DNA of 64,000 nucleotides, from positions 1 to 64,000 of the forward strand of contig NZ_RCCS01000007.1 in assembly GCF_003664185.1 (NCBI RefSeq), in the 5' to 3' direction. Positions 26,402-34,185 of the stretch are shown here, one piece after another. The first letter of the stretch is position 1. Each line of letters starts with the position of its first letter. The notes beneath the pieces are model-generated. The model was not told the origin of the DNA. It searched no databases and saw only the letters and a program-made list of their open reading frames with translations. Origin of the DNA: Tenacibaculum discolor. Lineage in GTDB: Bacteria > Bacteroidota > Bacteroidia > Flavobacteriales > Flavobacteriaceae. The position numbers and the translations under genes are program-made.

Positions 26402-26409
26402 TATTTTTG
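26402..26409 (+). promoter_or_regulatory. Candidate -7 promoter box of menB
   Basis: TATTTTTG matches TAnnTTTG, about 31 bases upstream of the menB ATG (26441). No clear -33 box is seen. Confidence 0.45.
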
Positions 26410-26440
26410 TACAACTAAATAACGACAATATTTTAAAATT

Positions 26441-27280
26441 ATGATACAACCAGACTGGAAAGTTGCCAAAGAGTACGAAGATATTACCTATAAAAAGTCA
26501 CACAACGTTGCAAGAATAGCATTTAACAGACCAAATGTACGTAATGCGTTTCGACCAAAAACTACTTCAGAGTTATTAGATGCATTTCATGACGCACATG
26601 AAGATACTAATATTGGAGTTGTATTATTATCTGCTGAAGGACCATCAACTAAAGATGGAGTTTGGAGTTTTTGTTCCGGAGGAGATCAAAATGCACGTGG
26701 ACACCAAGGATATGTTGGAGAAGACGGGTATCACCGATTAAATATTTTAGAAGTACAACGTTTAATTCGCTTTATGCCAAAAGCAGTAATTTGTGTTGTT
26801 CCAGGTTGGGCAGTAGGTGGAGGACACAGTTTACATGTAACTTGTGATTTAACCTTGGCGAGTAAAGAACATGCTATTTTTAAGCAAACAGATGCCGATG
26901 TTACTTCGTTTGATGCAGGTTACGGTTCAGCATATTTAGCTAAAATGGTGGGACAAAAAAAAGCTCGTGAAATCTTTTTCTTAGGAAGAAATTACTCAGC
27001 ACAAGAAGCTTATGAAATGGGAATGGTAAATGCAGTAATTCCTCATGATGAATTAGAACAAACAGCTTTTGAGTGGGCACAAGAAATCTTAGCAAAATCA
27101 CCAACCTCTATTAAAATGTTAAAGTTCGCAATGAATTTAACGGACGACGGAATGGTAGGACAACAAGTATTTGCAGGAGAAGTAACTCGTTTAGCATATA
27201 TGACAGATGAAGCTAAAGAAGGACGTGATGCGTTTTTAGAAAAACGTAAGCCAAATTTCCCTAAAACTTGGATACCTTAA
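26441..27280 (+). CDS. menB: 1,4-dihydroxy-2-naphthoyl-CoA synthase MenB
   Basis: 279 aa. Crotonase-family ring closure of O-succinylbenzoyl-CoA in menaquinone synthesis. WSFCSGGDQ and GWAVGGGHSLH form the oxyanion hole region; DADVTSFDAGYGSAYLAK is typical of MenB. It has its own promoter box. The FAH-family gene follows after a repeat-containing spacer. Confidence 0.96.
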   Translation: MIQPDWKVAKEYEDITYKKSHNVARIAFNRPNVRNAFRPKTTSELLDAFHDAHEDTNIGVVLLSAEGPSTKDGVWSFCSGGDQNARGHQGYVGEDGYHRLNILEVQRLIRFMPKAVICVVPGWAVGGGHSLHVTCDLTLASKEHAIFKQTDADVTSFDAGYGSAYLAKMVGQKKAREIFFLGRNYSAQEAYEMGMVNAVIPHDELEQTAFEWAQEILAKSPTSIKMLKFAMNLTDDGMVGQQVFAGEVTRLAYMTDEAKEGRDAFLEKRKPNFPKTWIP

Positions 27281-27281
27281 A

Positions 27282-27302
27282 ATCAGTTATCAGTTATCAG
27301 TT
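27282..27302 (+). repeat. Three tandem copies of the 7-mer atcagtt
   Basis: atcagtt is repeated exactly three times without spacer, directly after the menB stop. It leads into the gtcatttcgaac element at 27310, and both occupy the 83-bp menB-FAH spacer. Confidence 0.8.
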
Positions 27303-27309
27303 GTGGATT

Positions 27310-27336
27310 GTCATTTCGAACGAATGTGAGAAATCT
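27310..27336. repeat. Probable dispersed intergenic repeat (gtcatttcgaacgaatgtga type)
   Basis: The 27-base word starting gtcatttcgaac and ending gagaaatct resembles a short element I recall from many flavobacterial intergenic regions. Only one copy is in this window, so the repeat status is from general knowledge. It lies between menB and the FAH gene. Confidence 0.5.
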
Positions 27337-27363
27337 CTAAGTTAAACGTAAAACAAATCAACA

Positions 27364-27972
27364 TTGAAAATAATTTGCATAGGGCGTAATTACGCAAAAC
27401 ATATAGAAGAATTAGCAAATGAAAGACCAGAAAACCCAGTGGTTTTCTTAAAGCCAGATTCGGCTATTCTTCCTAAGAAAATGCCATTTTTCATTCCACC
27501 ATTTTCAAATGATATTCATTATGAGGTAGAAGTATTGGTAAAAATAAACAAAGTAGGAAAACATATTTCTCCAAAATTTGCACACAAGTATTACGACACT
27601 GTTGGATTAGGGATTGATTTTACAGCTCGTGATGTGCAAGCACAATGTAAAGAAAAAGGATTGCCTTGGGAAAAAGCAAAAGCTTTTGATGGTAGTGCTA
27701 TTGTAGGAGAGTTTTTTCCAAAAGAAGATTTTGACTTAGAAAACTTATCTTTTCAATTACAGAAGAACGATGAGGTTGTACAAGATGGAAATACATCTAG
27801 TATGTTGTGGAAAATTGATGAATTGATTAGTTATGTGTCACAATATTTTACCTTAAAAAAAGGAGATATCATTTTTACAGGAACTCCTGCAGGAGTTGGG
27901 AAAGTAGCAGAAAATGATATTTTAACAGGAACTATTGAAGGAAAACAAGCTTTTCAAATAAAAGTAAAATAA
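27364..27972 (+). CDS. Fumarylacetoacetate hydrolase (FAH) family protein
   Basis: 202 aa from a TTG start (MKIICIGRNYAKHI fits the family N-terminus and no ATG is available). Single FAH domain with metal-binding residues in HYEVEVLVKI, GIDFTARD and TGTPAGVG. Members include acylpyruvases and oxaloacetate decarboxylases; the substrate is not decidable here. A perfect UUCG-loop terminator follows. Confidence 0.9.
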   Translation: MKIICIGRNYAKHIEELANERPENPVVFLKPDSAILPKKMPFFIPPFSNDIHYEVEVLVKINKVGKHISPKFAHKYYDTVGLGIDFTARDVQAQCKEKGLPWEKAKAFDGSAIVGEFFPKEDFDLENLSFQLQKNDEVVQDGNTSSMLWKIDELISYVSQYFTLKKGDIIFTGTPAGVGKVAENDILTGTIEGKQAFQIKVK

Positions 27973-27977
27973 AATAT

Positions 27978-28003
27978 ATCCCGCTTCGGCGGGATTCTTT
28001 TTT
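27978..28003 (+). terminator. Terminator with UUCG tetraloop after the FAH gene
   Basis: atcccgc (27978-27984), ttcg, gcgggat (27989-27995), then tctttttt. It lies five bases after the FAH stop codon and 11 bases before the cinA start. Confidence 0.88.
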
Positions 28004-28013
28004 AGATATATAA

Positions 28014-29258
28014 ATGAATGCAGAAATCATTACGATAGGAGATGAAATCCTTATCGGACAAATTGTAGATACCAATTCTCAATGGATTGGTCAAGAACTT
28101 AATAAAATTGGAATTTCGGTTTATCAAATCTCCTCAATTCAGGATGAAAAACAACACATATTAAATGCGCTAAAAGAAGCAGAAAGTAGAGCAGATATTG
28201 TGATAATAACTGGAGGATTAGGTCCTACCAGAGACGATATCACAAAAAAAACAATTGCTGAATATTTTCAAGATAATAAGATTGTTGAATATCCAGAGGT
28301 GGTCGATAATATTAAAAATTTATTCAAAAAAGTTAATCACCCGTTCAACGAAATTCAGAAGTACCAAGCACAGCTTCCATCAAAAGCAACATTATTAATG
28401 AATCGTTTAGGAACAGCACCTGGAATGTGGTTTTATGAAAACAATACGGTTTTTGTGTCACTTCCAGGAGTTCCTTATGAAATGAAAGGGTTAATGAAGT
28501 ATAGTGTACTGCCTAAGTTGCAGTCTACTTTTAAATTACCATTTATTTCACATAGAACAATTATGACTGTTGGTACAGGTGAAACAATTATTGCTGAAAG
28601 AATTTCTGATTGGGAAGATAGTTTACCAGATTTTATAAAATTAGCATATTTACCATCTTACGGAAGTGTTCGTTTACGATTATCAGCTAAAGGAAATGAT
28701 GAAGATTTGTTAACGAAAGAGATGGAGAAGCAAGTTGCTGCACTATATGAATTAATTCCTGAGATAATTGTAGGTGATGATAATGAAACCTCATTAGAAA
28801 AAGAGGTAGGAAAACTGTTAAAAAAATATGGTAAAACTGTAGCTACTGCAGAAAGTTTAACAGGAGGAAAGATAGCATCAACTATTGTTTCCGTTTCAGG
28901 GGCGTCATCCTATTTTATGGGTGGATTTGTTACTTATACAGCTGCGTTAAAACAACAACTACTTGGGGTTTCTAAAGAAACAATAGATAAGTTTACCGTT
29001 GTAAGTAAAGAGGTAGCAAAGGAAATGGCGAAAGGATGTTTAGAAAAATTACAAACAGATTTTGCTATTGCTGTAACTGGAAATGCAGGCCCAACAACCG
29101 ATCATAATGACAAAAGTGTAGGTTTGGTGTATATTGGTATAGCAACGCAAAGTGGAGTGGAAGTTCACGAGTTTAATTTCGGGCAACCGAGAGAAAAGGT
29201 TATTAATAGAACGGTAACCAAATCTTTAGAACTACTACAGGCTGCCATATTAAAATAA
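28014..29258 (+). CDS. cinA: CinA family protein, nicotinamide-nucleotide amidase
   Basis: 414 aa, full length. The N-terminal MoCF-type (COG1058) domain has ITIGDEILIGQI and ITGGLGPTRDD; the C-terminal CinA amidase domain (about 255-410) carries AESLTGGKIAS with the active Ser and NAGP. It probably deamidates NMN in pyridine nucleotide salvage; some members also hydrolyse ADP-ribose. Confidence 0.94.
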   Translation: MNAEIITIGDEILIGQIVDTNSQWIGQELNKIGISVYQISSIQDEKQHILNALKEAESRADIVIITGGLGPTRDDITKKTIAEYFQDNKIVEYPEVVDNIKNLFKKVNHPFNEIQKYQAQLPSKATLLMNRLGTAPGMWFYENNTVFVSLPGVPYEMKGLMKYSVLPKLQSTFKLPFISHRTIMTVGTGETIIAERISDWEDSLPDFIKLAYLPSYGSVRLRLSAKGNDEDLLTKEMEKQVAALYELIPEIIVGDDNETSLEKEVGKLLKKYGKTVATAESLTGGKIASTIVSVSGASSYFMGGFVTYTAALKQQLLGVSKETIDKFTVVSKEVAKEMAKGCLEKLQTDFAIAVTGNAGPTTDHNDKSVGLVYIGIATQSGVEVHEFNFGQPREKVINRTVTKSLELLQAAILK

Positions 29259-29263
29259 ATTAG

Positions 29264-29271
29264 TATTTTTG
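29264..29271 (+). promoter_or_regulatory. Candidate -7 promoter box of the rpmB-rpmG operon
   Basis: TATTTTTG matches TAnnTTTG. It lies 150 bases upstream of rpmB, giving a leader long enough for regulation, though no r-protein binding site could be recognised. Confidence 0.45.
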
Positions 29272-29424
29272 CCGCCGTTACGCTTCCAAATAGGTTAGAT
29301 GCTGAACCTAGTTTTGAAAAGATTAAAATTAATTAAAAATTTAATCGAGAATATTTTTGTGCAGTAAATTAAAATGCATAAATTTGCACCTCGTTTAGAA
29401 ATAACACTAAAAACTGTCAAGAAG

Positions 29425-29664
29425 ATGTCTAGAGTTTGTGAATTAACAGGAAAAAAAGCGATGGTAGGTAATAATGTATCTCACGCTTTAAATAGAACTA
29501 AAAGAAGATTTAACGCTAATTTAATGACTAAGCGTTTCTATATTCCAGAAGAAGATAAATGGGTAACTTTAAAAGTATCTGCTTCTGCATTAAAAAATAT
29601 TAATAAAAAAGGAATCTCTGCGGTTATTAAAGAAGCTAGAGAAAAAGGTTTCTTAACTAAATAA
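29425..29664 (+). CDS. rpmB: Large-subunit ribosomal protein bL28
   Basis: 79 aa from ATG 29425 ([20 protein letters not shown]); an upstream in-frame ATG at 29374 would add 17 residues that do not fit bL28. [15 protein letters not shown] is the family signature. The Cys in the N-terminal CELTGK stands alone, so this is a zinc-free form. First gene of the bL28-bL33-DUF4295 cluster. Confidence 0.97.
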   Translation: MSRVCELTGKKAMVGNNVSHALNRTKRRFNANLMTKRFYIPEEDKWVTLKVSASALKNINKKGISAVIKEAREKGFLTK

Positions 29665-29691
29665 TTCCTTACTAGATAAAATTTTAGAGAG

Positions 29692-29874
29692 ATGGCAAAA
29701 AAAGGAAACAGAGTTCAAGTAATTTTAGAGTGTACTGAGCATAAAGCTTCTGGTCAACCAGGAACTTCTCGTTATATTACAACAAAGAACAAAAAGAATA
29801 CTCCTGATAGAATGGAATTAAAGAAATTTAATCCAATCTTAAAGAAGATGACAGTTCATAAAGAAATTAAATAA
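29692..29874 (+). CDS. rpmG: Large-subunit ribosomal protein bL33
   Basis: 60 aa, [21 protein letters not shown]... with [19 protein letters not shown]. Only one Cys remains, so the zinc-binding CxxC pairs are absent. It sits 27 bases downstream of rpmB. Confidence 0.97.
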   Translation: MAKKGNRVQVILECTEHKASGQPGTSRYITTKNKKNTPDRMELKKFNPILKKMTVHKEIK

Positions 29875-29902
29875 TAAGCTACGGCGTAAACTTTAATATA
29901 AA

Positions 29903-30055
29903 ATGGCAAAGAAATCAGTAGCATCGTTACAAACAGGTTCGAAAAGATTAACCAAAGCTATCAAAATGGTAAAGTCTCCTAAATCTGGAGCTTACACATT
30001 TGTTGAAGCTATTATGGATCCATCACAAGTAAGTGACTTTTTAGCAAAAAAGTAA
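29903..30055 (+). CDS. DUF4295 small basic protein, ribosome-cluster associated
   Basis: 50 aa, MAKKSVASLQTGSKRLTKAI, ending VSDFLAKK. A very short gene between rpmG and ftsY, as usual in Bacteroidota. It is basic and likely ribosome-associated by context; function not established. The sequence and length match DUF4295. A strong terminator follows. Confidence 0.9.
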   Translation: MAKKSVASLQTGSKRLTKAIKMVKSPKSGAYTFVEAIMDPSQVSDFLAKK

Positions 30056-30075
30056 TTCTTGTATACAGTTTAAAG

Positions 30076-30108
30076 AAAAGCTACTTTCATTAGAGAGTAG
30101 CTTTTTTT
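30076..30108 (+). terminator. Terminator of the rpmB-rpmG-DUF4295 operon
   Basis: Stem aaaagctact (30076-30085)/agtagctttt (30096-30105) with a T-run, 21 bases after the DUF4295 stop. Confidence 0.9.
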
Positions 30109-30145
30109 ATATTTACACGTTGGTATTAACAACATAAGTATAAGT

Positions 30146-30232
30146 TGGGCGTTACCCTAGCGGGTCGGGCTTTCGGCAGTCGCTTCCCGAAGCATCGGGA
30201 GAGCTTAAACAAATGCCTCAATCCCTAACGCA
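30146..30232. repeat. 87-bp structured intergenic element with inverted ends
   Basis: GC-rich island in AT-rich DNA between DUF4295 and ftsY. The ends gcgtta (30149-30154) and taacgc (30226-30231) are inverted. The inside holds gggtcgggctttcgg and a perfect hairpin tcccga-agca-tcggga (30185-30200). The words gggcgttaccctagcgggtcgggc and caatccctaacgc resemble an intergenic element I recall from many Bacteroidota genomes, possibly a MITE-like or RNA element. Only one copy is in this window. Confidence 0.65.
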
Positions 30233-30307
30233 ATAGTAATGACAATTTGACCGTATTAATAAAACGGTATAGTTTTTAACCTATGTAAGCGATTATAAAA
30301 TTTAAGA

Positions 30308-31261
30308 ATGAGTTTTTTTAAGAAAATCTTCTCGAAAGAGAAAAAGGAAACCTTAGATAAGGGGTTAGAAAAAACCAAAACAAGTTTTTTCTCTAAATTA
30401 TCAAAAGCAGTTGCAGGAAAAGCAAAGGTTGATGATGATGTATTAGATAATTTAGAAGAAGTATTGGTATCGTCTGATGTAGGAGTTGAAACAACTTTAA
30501 AAATTATTGATAGAATAGAAGAACGTGTATCTAGAGATAAGTATTTAGGAACTGAAGAATTAAACCAAATCTTACGTGAAGAAATAGCAGGTTTATTATC
30601 AGAAACCAATACAGGAGATGAAACAGAGTTTACTATTCCAGCTAATAAAAAGCCATATGTTTTAATGGTTGTAGGAGTAAATGGAGTAGGAAAAACAACT
30701 ACAATTGGTAAGTTAGCTTCGCAATTTAAAAAGAAAGGTTTAAAAGTGGTTTTAGGAGCAGCTGATACGTTTAGAGCAGCAGCAATAGACCAGTTACAAG
30801 TTTGGGCAGATAGAACAGACGTACCAATTGTACGTCAAGAAATGGGCTCAGACCCAGCCTCTGTAGCTTTTGATACCGTACAGTCAGGAGTTAACCAAGA
30901 TGCTGATGTAATCATTATTGATACAGCAGGACGTTTACATAACAAAGTAAACCTAATGAATGAGCTAACAAAAATAAAGCGTGTAATGCAAAAAGTAATA
31001 CCAGATGCACCACACGATGTATTGTTAGTGTTAGATGGTTCAACAGGGCAAAATGCTTTTGAACAAGCAAAACAATTTACTAAAGCAACAGAAGTTACTT
31101 CATTGGCAGTAACAAAATTAGACGGAACAGCAAAAGGAGGAGTGGTAATTGGTATTTCAGATCAATTCCAAATTCCAGTTAAATATATCGGAGTAGGAGA
31201 AGGTATTGATGATTTACAAGTGTTTAATAAACACGAATTTGTAGATTCTTTCTTTAAGTAA
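30308..31261 (+). CDS. ftsY: Signal recognition particle receptor FtsY
   Basis: 317 aa. Docks SRP-ribosome complexes at the membrane. A Lys-rich N-terminal helix precedes the N domain and the NG GTPase: P-loop GVNGVGKTT (123-131), DTFRAAAIDQL, DTAGRLHNK, TKLDGTAKGG and the closing GVGEGIDDLQVF. The acidic A domain is short, as in other Bacteroidota. Confidence 0.97.
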   Translation: MSFFKKIFSKEKKETLDKGLEKTKTSFFSKLSKAVAGKAKVDDDVLDNLEEVLVSSDVGVETTLKIIDRIEERVSRDKYLGTEELNQILREEIAGLLSETNTGDETEFTIPANKKPYVLMVVGVNGVGKTTTIGKLASQFKKKGLKVVLGAADTFRAAAIDQLQVWADRTDVPIVRQEMGSDPASVAFDTVQSGVNQDADVIIIDTAGRLHNKVNLMNELTKIKRVMQKVIPDAPHDVLLVLDGSTGQNAFEQAKQFTKATEVTSLAVTKLDGTAKGGVVIGISDQFQIPVKYIGVGEGIDDLQVFNKHEFVDSFFK

Positions 31262-31292
31262 TATTATTCCAGAAAAGACAGGAAACAATCAT

Positions 31293-31324
31293 AAAAAAAC
31301 TCCCAATTTGGGAGTTTTTTTATT
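31293..31324. terminator. Bidirectional terminator after ftsY
   Basis: Stem aaaaactccc/gggagttttt with loop aattt. The same 25-base core occurs at 34156-34180. Serves ftsY and the convergent nitroreductase. Confidence 0.88.
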
Positions 31325-31326
31325 TT

Positions 31327-31926
31327 TTAAATTGTCTCAATAACCTTATCAAGAGCTAATCTCGATTTAGGTTTTCTATCAGGTTGGTTAGAGTCCTCTT
31401 CATCTCTATAACCTATAGCTACAGCAACAAGAGTGTTATAACCTTCGTTATTCAAAATTTTGTCATAATTTTCAGGTTCAATACCTTCCATTGGAGTAGC
31501 ATCAATTTCCATTTCAGCACAAGCACTTAAAAAGACTCCTAAAGCTAAATATACCTGCTTATCAAACCAAGCTTTAATCTCTTCCTCAGGTTTTGGTTTT
31601 ATAAACTCTTTATAATAGTTTACAGCTCCTTCTGGTAGTTCTTTCTCAATTTGTTTTTCAAATAAAGTTATGTCATTAATTCTGTTAAACACAACAACAG
31701 TATCGCTCTCTAGAACCTTACTAGTGTTTAGCCAAGATACCTCTGAAAGTTGTTGTTTAGTATCAGCATCAGAAACAAAAATAAATTTCCAAGGTTGACT
31801 ATTTATTGATGAAGGACTTAGCTGTAAAACCTGTTGCAACTCTTTAATTTTTTCGGATTCAATTTTTTTTGAAGCATTGTATTTTTTGGTAGTGTAACGT
31901 TGCTGCATTAATGTTATAAAGCTCAT
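31327..31926 (-). CDS. NAD(P)H-dependent oxidoreductase, nitroreductase family (NfsB-like)
   Basis: 199 aa. FMN-binding nitroreductase: the N-terminal RYTTKKYNASKKI supplies the FMN phosphate contacts, SPSSINSQPWKFIFV is the flavin loop and the C-terminal RKPKSRLALDKVI is typical. Length is standard. It is divergently transcribed from an HxlR-type regulator, the usual arrangement for electrophile- or quinone-inducible flavoproteins. Confidence 0.9.
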   Translation of the reverse strand: MSFITLMQQRYTTKKYNASKKIESEKIKELQQVLQLSPSSINSQPWKFIFVSDADTKQQLSEVSWLNTSKVLESDTVVVFNRINDITLFEKQIEKELPEGAVNYYKEFIKPKPEEEIKAWFDKQVYLALGVFLSACAEMEIDATPMEGIEPENYDKILNNEGYNTLVAVAIGYRDEEDSNQPDRKPKSRLALDKVIETI

Positions 31927-31945
31927 ATTCTATTTTTTTAATTAA

Positions 31946-31981
31946 ACTATAAAAATTATAGTAGCAAAAGTAATTATAGTA
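31946..31981. promoter_or_regulatory. Candidate HxlR operator in the divergent nitroreductase-hxlR promoter
   Basis: A perfect inverted repeat actata-aaaat-tatagt (31946-31962) overlaps the first of two exact direct repeats aattatagta (31954-31963 and 31972-31981, 18-base period). -7 boxes lie between and beside them, so a bound regulator would block both promoters. The assignment is inference from position. Confidence 0.5.
31965..31972 (-). promoter_or_regulatory. Candidate -7 box of the nitroreductase gene
   Basis: TACTTTTG on the minus strand, 39 bases before the ATG, embedded between the two aattatagta repeats. Confidence 0.45.
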
Positions 31982-31984
31982 TTT

Positions 31985-31992
31985 TATCTTTG
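31985..31992 (+). promoter_or_regulatory. Candidate -7 box of the hxlR-type gene
   Basis: TATCTTTG on the plus strand, 30 bases before the ATG at 32023 and directly next to the second aattatagta repeat. Confidence 0.5.
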
Positions 31993-32022
31993 CAATAACG
32001 GTCAAAAAGGATAGTATAAGTT

Positions 32023-32379
32023 ATGGAGGTACAAACATCTAAAACACTTAAATTTAAAGGAAAAGAGTTTCCTTGTTGCACAAGTCTTACCATGGGGGTT
32101 ATTGGAGGAAAATGGAAAACTGTCATTCTTTTTCATTTAATAAAAGGAACACTCCGTTATAGTGAGTTAAGAAAAGAAATTCCAATGGTTACAGAACGAA
32201 CACTAAGCTTGCAGTTAAAATCGTTGGAAGAGGACGGAGTAATTAAAAGAAAGGTGTACACATCAAAACCTCCTTTAAAAGTAGAATATTCGTTAACTGA
32301 TTTAGGAAAAACATTGATTCCTGTAGTGCAGTCTATTGCAGATTGGGGAGATTTTGTAGTAAACAACTACTCCAAGTAA
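32023..32379 (+). CDS. HxlR-family winged-helix transcriptional regulator
   Basis: 118 aa. The family signature runs from FPCCTSLTMGVIGGKWK through LRYSELRKEIPMVTERTLSLQLKSLEEDGVIKR to YSLTDLGKTL. A Cys pair (CC) near the N-terminus could sense electrophiles or oxidants, as the single Cys does in other HxlR/YodB proteins. It is divergent from the nitroreductase and probably represses it. Confidence 0.92.
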   Translation: MEVQTSKTLKFKGKEFPCCTSLTMGVIGGKWKTVILFHLIKGTLRYSELRKEIPMVTERTLSLQLKSLEEDGVIKRKVYTSKPPLKVEYSLTDLGKTLIPVVQSIADWGDFVVNNYSK

Positions 32380-32490
32380 AAGTTAGTAAACCGCAAGTTA
32401 TTTGAATTCATATACGATAAAGCTTCTTTTTAAGGTAAAAGTAACTTTTCGTTTTTTATAATTACATTTGATAATCAAATACTTGACTCC

Positions 32491-34137
32491 ATGAGAAAAA
32501 TACTACTATTACTATTAATCACTTTATTTATTAATTCATGCAAGCAAACATCCAGTAAATTGTACTTTAAAAAGTATGATGAATCTTCAGAAATAGAAGC
32601 ACAGCAAAAGCATGAAAAGAAGAGAATGCAGTTTAAGCTACTACAGTCTCATTTTTTAGATTTAAATAAAGAATTCAAACCTTTTGAAAAGGAGTTGTCA
32701 AAATTTTCAGAAGAAGAATATCAACAACTAAAACCATTAATTTTAGAAAAAGATATTCCAACTATTCAAAAAAGCATAACAAATAAAAAACTCACCTACG
32801 AAAAACTAACATTATTCTATTTATATAGAATTCGAAAATATGAAAGTGATAGCACAAAGTATTTGAATGCAATCATATCACTAAATCCAAAGCTTCTAGA
32901 AGAAGCGAGAGCAAAAGATAAAGAGGCTAAAGAGGTTAATGAATATTCGCTTAGTGGAATTCCTATTCTAATAAAAGATAATATTGATGCAGAAGGAATG
33001 ATAACTACAGCAGGAGCAGTAGCCTTACAAAACAATTTAACTGATAGCGATGCTTTTATTGTCAAAAAATTAAAAGAAGCAGGAGCGTTGATTTTAGGAA
33101 AAGTAAATTTAAGTGAATGGGCATATTTCTTTTGTGAAGATTGCCCATTAGGTTATAGCGCTACTGGGGGACAGACCTTAAACCCTTATGGAAGAAAAGT
33201 TTTTGAAACAGGAGGATCAAGCTCAGGAAGCGGAGTTTCTGTAGCAGCAAACTATGCAGTAGCTGCTGTAGGTACAGAAACAGCAGGGTCTATAACTTCA
33301 CCATCAAGCCAAAACTCAGTAGTTGGGTTAAAACCAACAATTGGTGTTTTAAGTCGCTCAGGAATTGTTCCGATTTCAAGTACGTTAGATACACCAGGAC
33401 CGATGACTAAAAGCATAGTAGATAATGCTATTTTATTTGAAGCAATGCTTGGGAAAGATAACGAAGATGCTGCTTCTTTAGAAATAGAAGATTTTAATCC
33501 TAAAGAATTACTTAATGAAAGTTACACAATTAAAGGAAAAAGAATAGGAGTACTAAAACCTATATTAACAGATTCTATCTATAAAGCAAGTGTAGAAAAG
33601 TTACAAGAAGCTGGTGCAGAAATTATAGAGATAACTCCACCAGAAATTTCATTTGATGGATTTATTACGCTGCTAAATATAGATATGAAACATGATTTAC
33701 CTAAATACCTATCTACTTATGCAAACAAAGAGCTAACAGTAAAAGGTATAGAAGATGTAGTTGCATACAACAAAAAAGATTCTATTAAAAGAGCTCCTTA
33801 CGGACAACAGCTATTTGAAGGGATATTAAAAGACACAACAACTTTAGCACAGTTAAAAGTCGTAAAAGATAGTTTGAGTTTTAACGGAAAGAAGTTTTTA
33901 CAAGATTTAAAAACTCAAAATTTAGATGTTATTCTATCCATTAATAATTATCATTCTGGTATTGCAGCAGTAGCAAAGTACCCGACATTAACAGTTCCTA
34001 TGGGATATAAAAACTCTGGAGAACCTGTTAGTTTAACGTTTATAGGGAAACCTTTTACTGAAAAAGAATTATTGCAGCTAGGGTATACATTTGAACAACT
34101 AACGAAAGTAAGAAAGACTCCGGTTGATTATCGTTAA
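32491..34137 (+). CDS. Amidase-signature family enzyme, lipoprotein
   Basis: 548 aa. Lipoprotein signal ending FINSC (Cys17), a ~100-residue N-terminal charged helical region, then the amidase signature domain with catalytic Lys162 (IKDNID), cis-Ser in GGSSSGSG (about 241-248) and nucleophile Ser267 in GTETAGSITSPS. Hydrolyses amide bonds; the substrate is unknown. Envelope location is unlike cytoplasmic GatA. It is followed by a terminator with the same core as the one after ftsY. Confidence 0.9.
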   Translation: MRKILLLLLITLFINSCKQTSSKLYFKKYDESSEIEAQQKHEKKRMQFKLLQSHFLDLNKEFKPFEKELSKFSEEEYQQLKPLILEKDIPTIQKSITNKKLTYEKLTLFYLYRIRKYESDSTKYLNAIISLNPKLLEEARAKDKEAKEVNEYSLSGIPILIKDNIDAEGMITTAGAVALQNNLTDSDAFIVKKLKEAGALILGKVNLSEWAYFFCEDCPLGYSATGGQTLNPYGRKVFETGGSSSGSGVSVAANYAVAAVGTETAGSITSPSSQNSVVGLKPTIGVLSRSGIVPISSTLDTPGPMTKSIVDNAILFEAMLGKDNEDAASLEIEDFNPKELLNESYTIKGKRIGVLKPILTDSIYKASVEKLQEAGAEIIEITPPEISFDGFITLLNIDMKHDLPKYLSTYANKELTVKGIEDVVAYNKKDSIKRAPYGQQLFEGILKDTTTLAQLKVVKDSLSFNGKKFLQDLKTQNLDVILSINNYHSGIAAVAKYPTLTVPMGYKNSGEPVSLTFIGKPFTEKELLQLGYTFEQLTKVRKTPVDYR

Positions 34138-34155
34138 TAGTGCTACATATAAAAT

Positions 34156-34185
34156 AAAAACTCCCAATTTGGGAGTTTTTATTTT
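34156..34185. terminator. Bidirectional terminator after the amidase gene
   Basis: aaaaactccc-aattt-gggagttttt, same 25-base core as at 31295-31319. It lies between the convergent amidase and strictosidine-synthase-like genes. Confidence 0.85.

Noticed and set aside
30256..30609. Minus-strand frame of 117 codons upstream of and inside ftsY
   Set aside because: It overlaps the ftsY start on the opposite strand, has no homology I can see and is explained by the AT-rich antisense.
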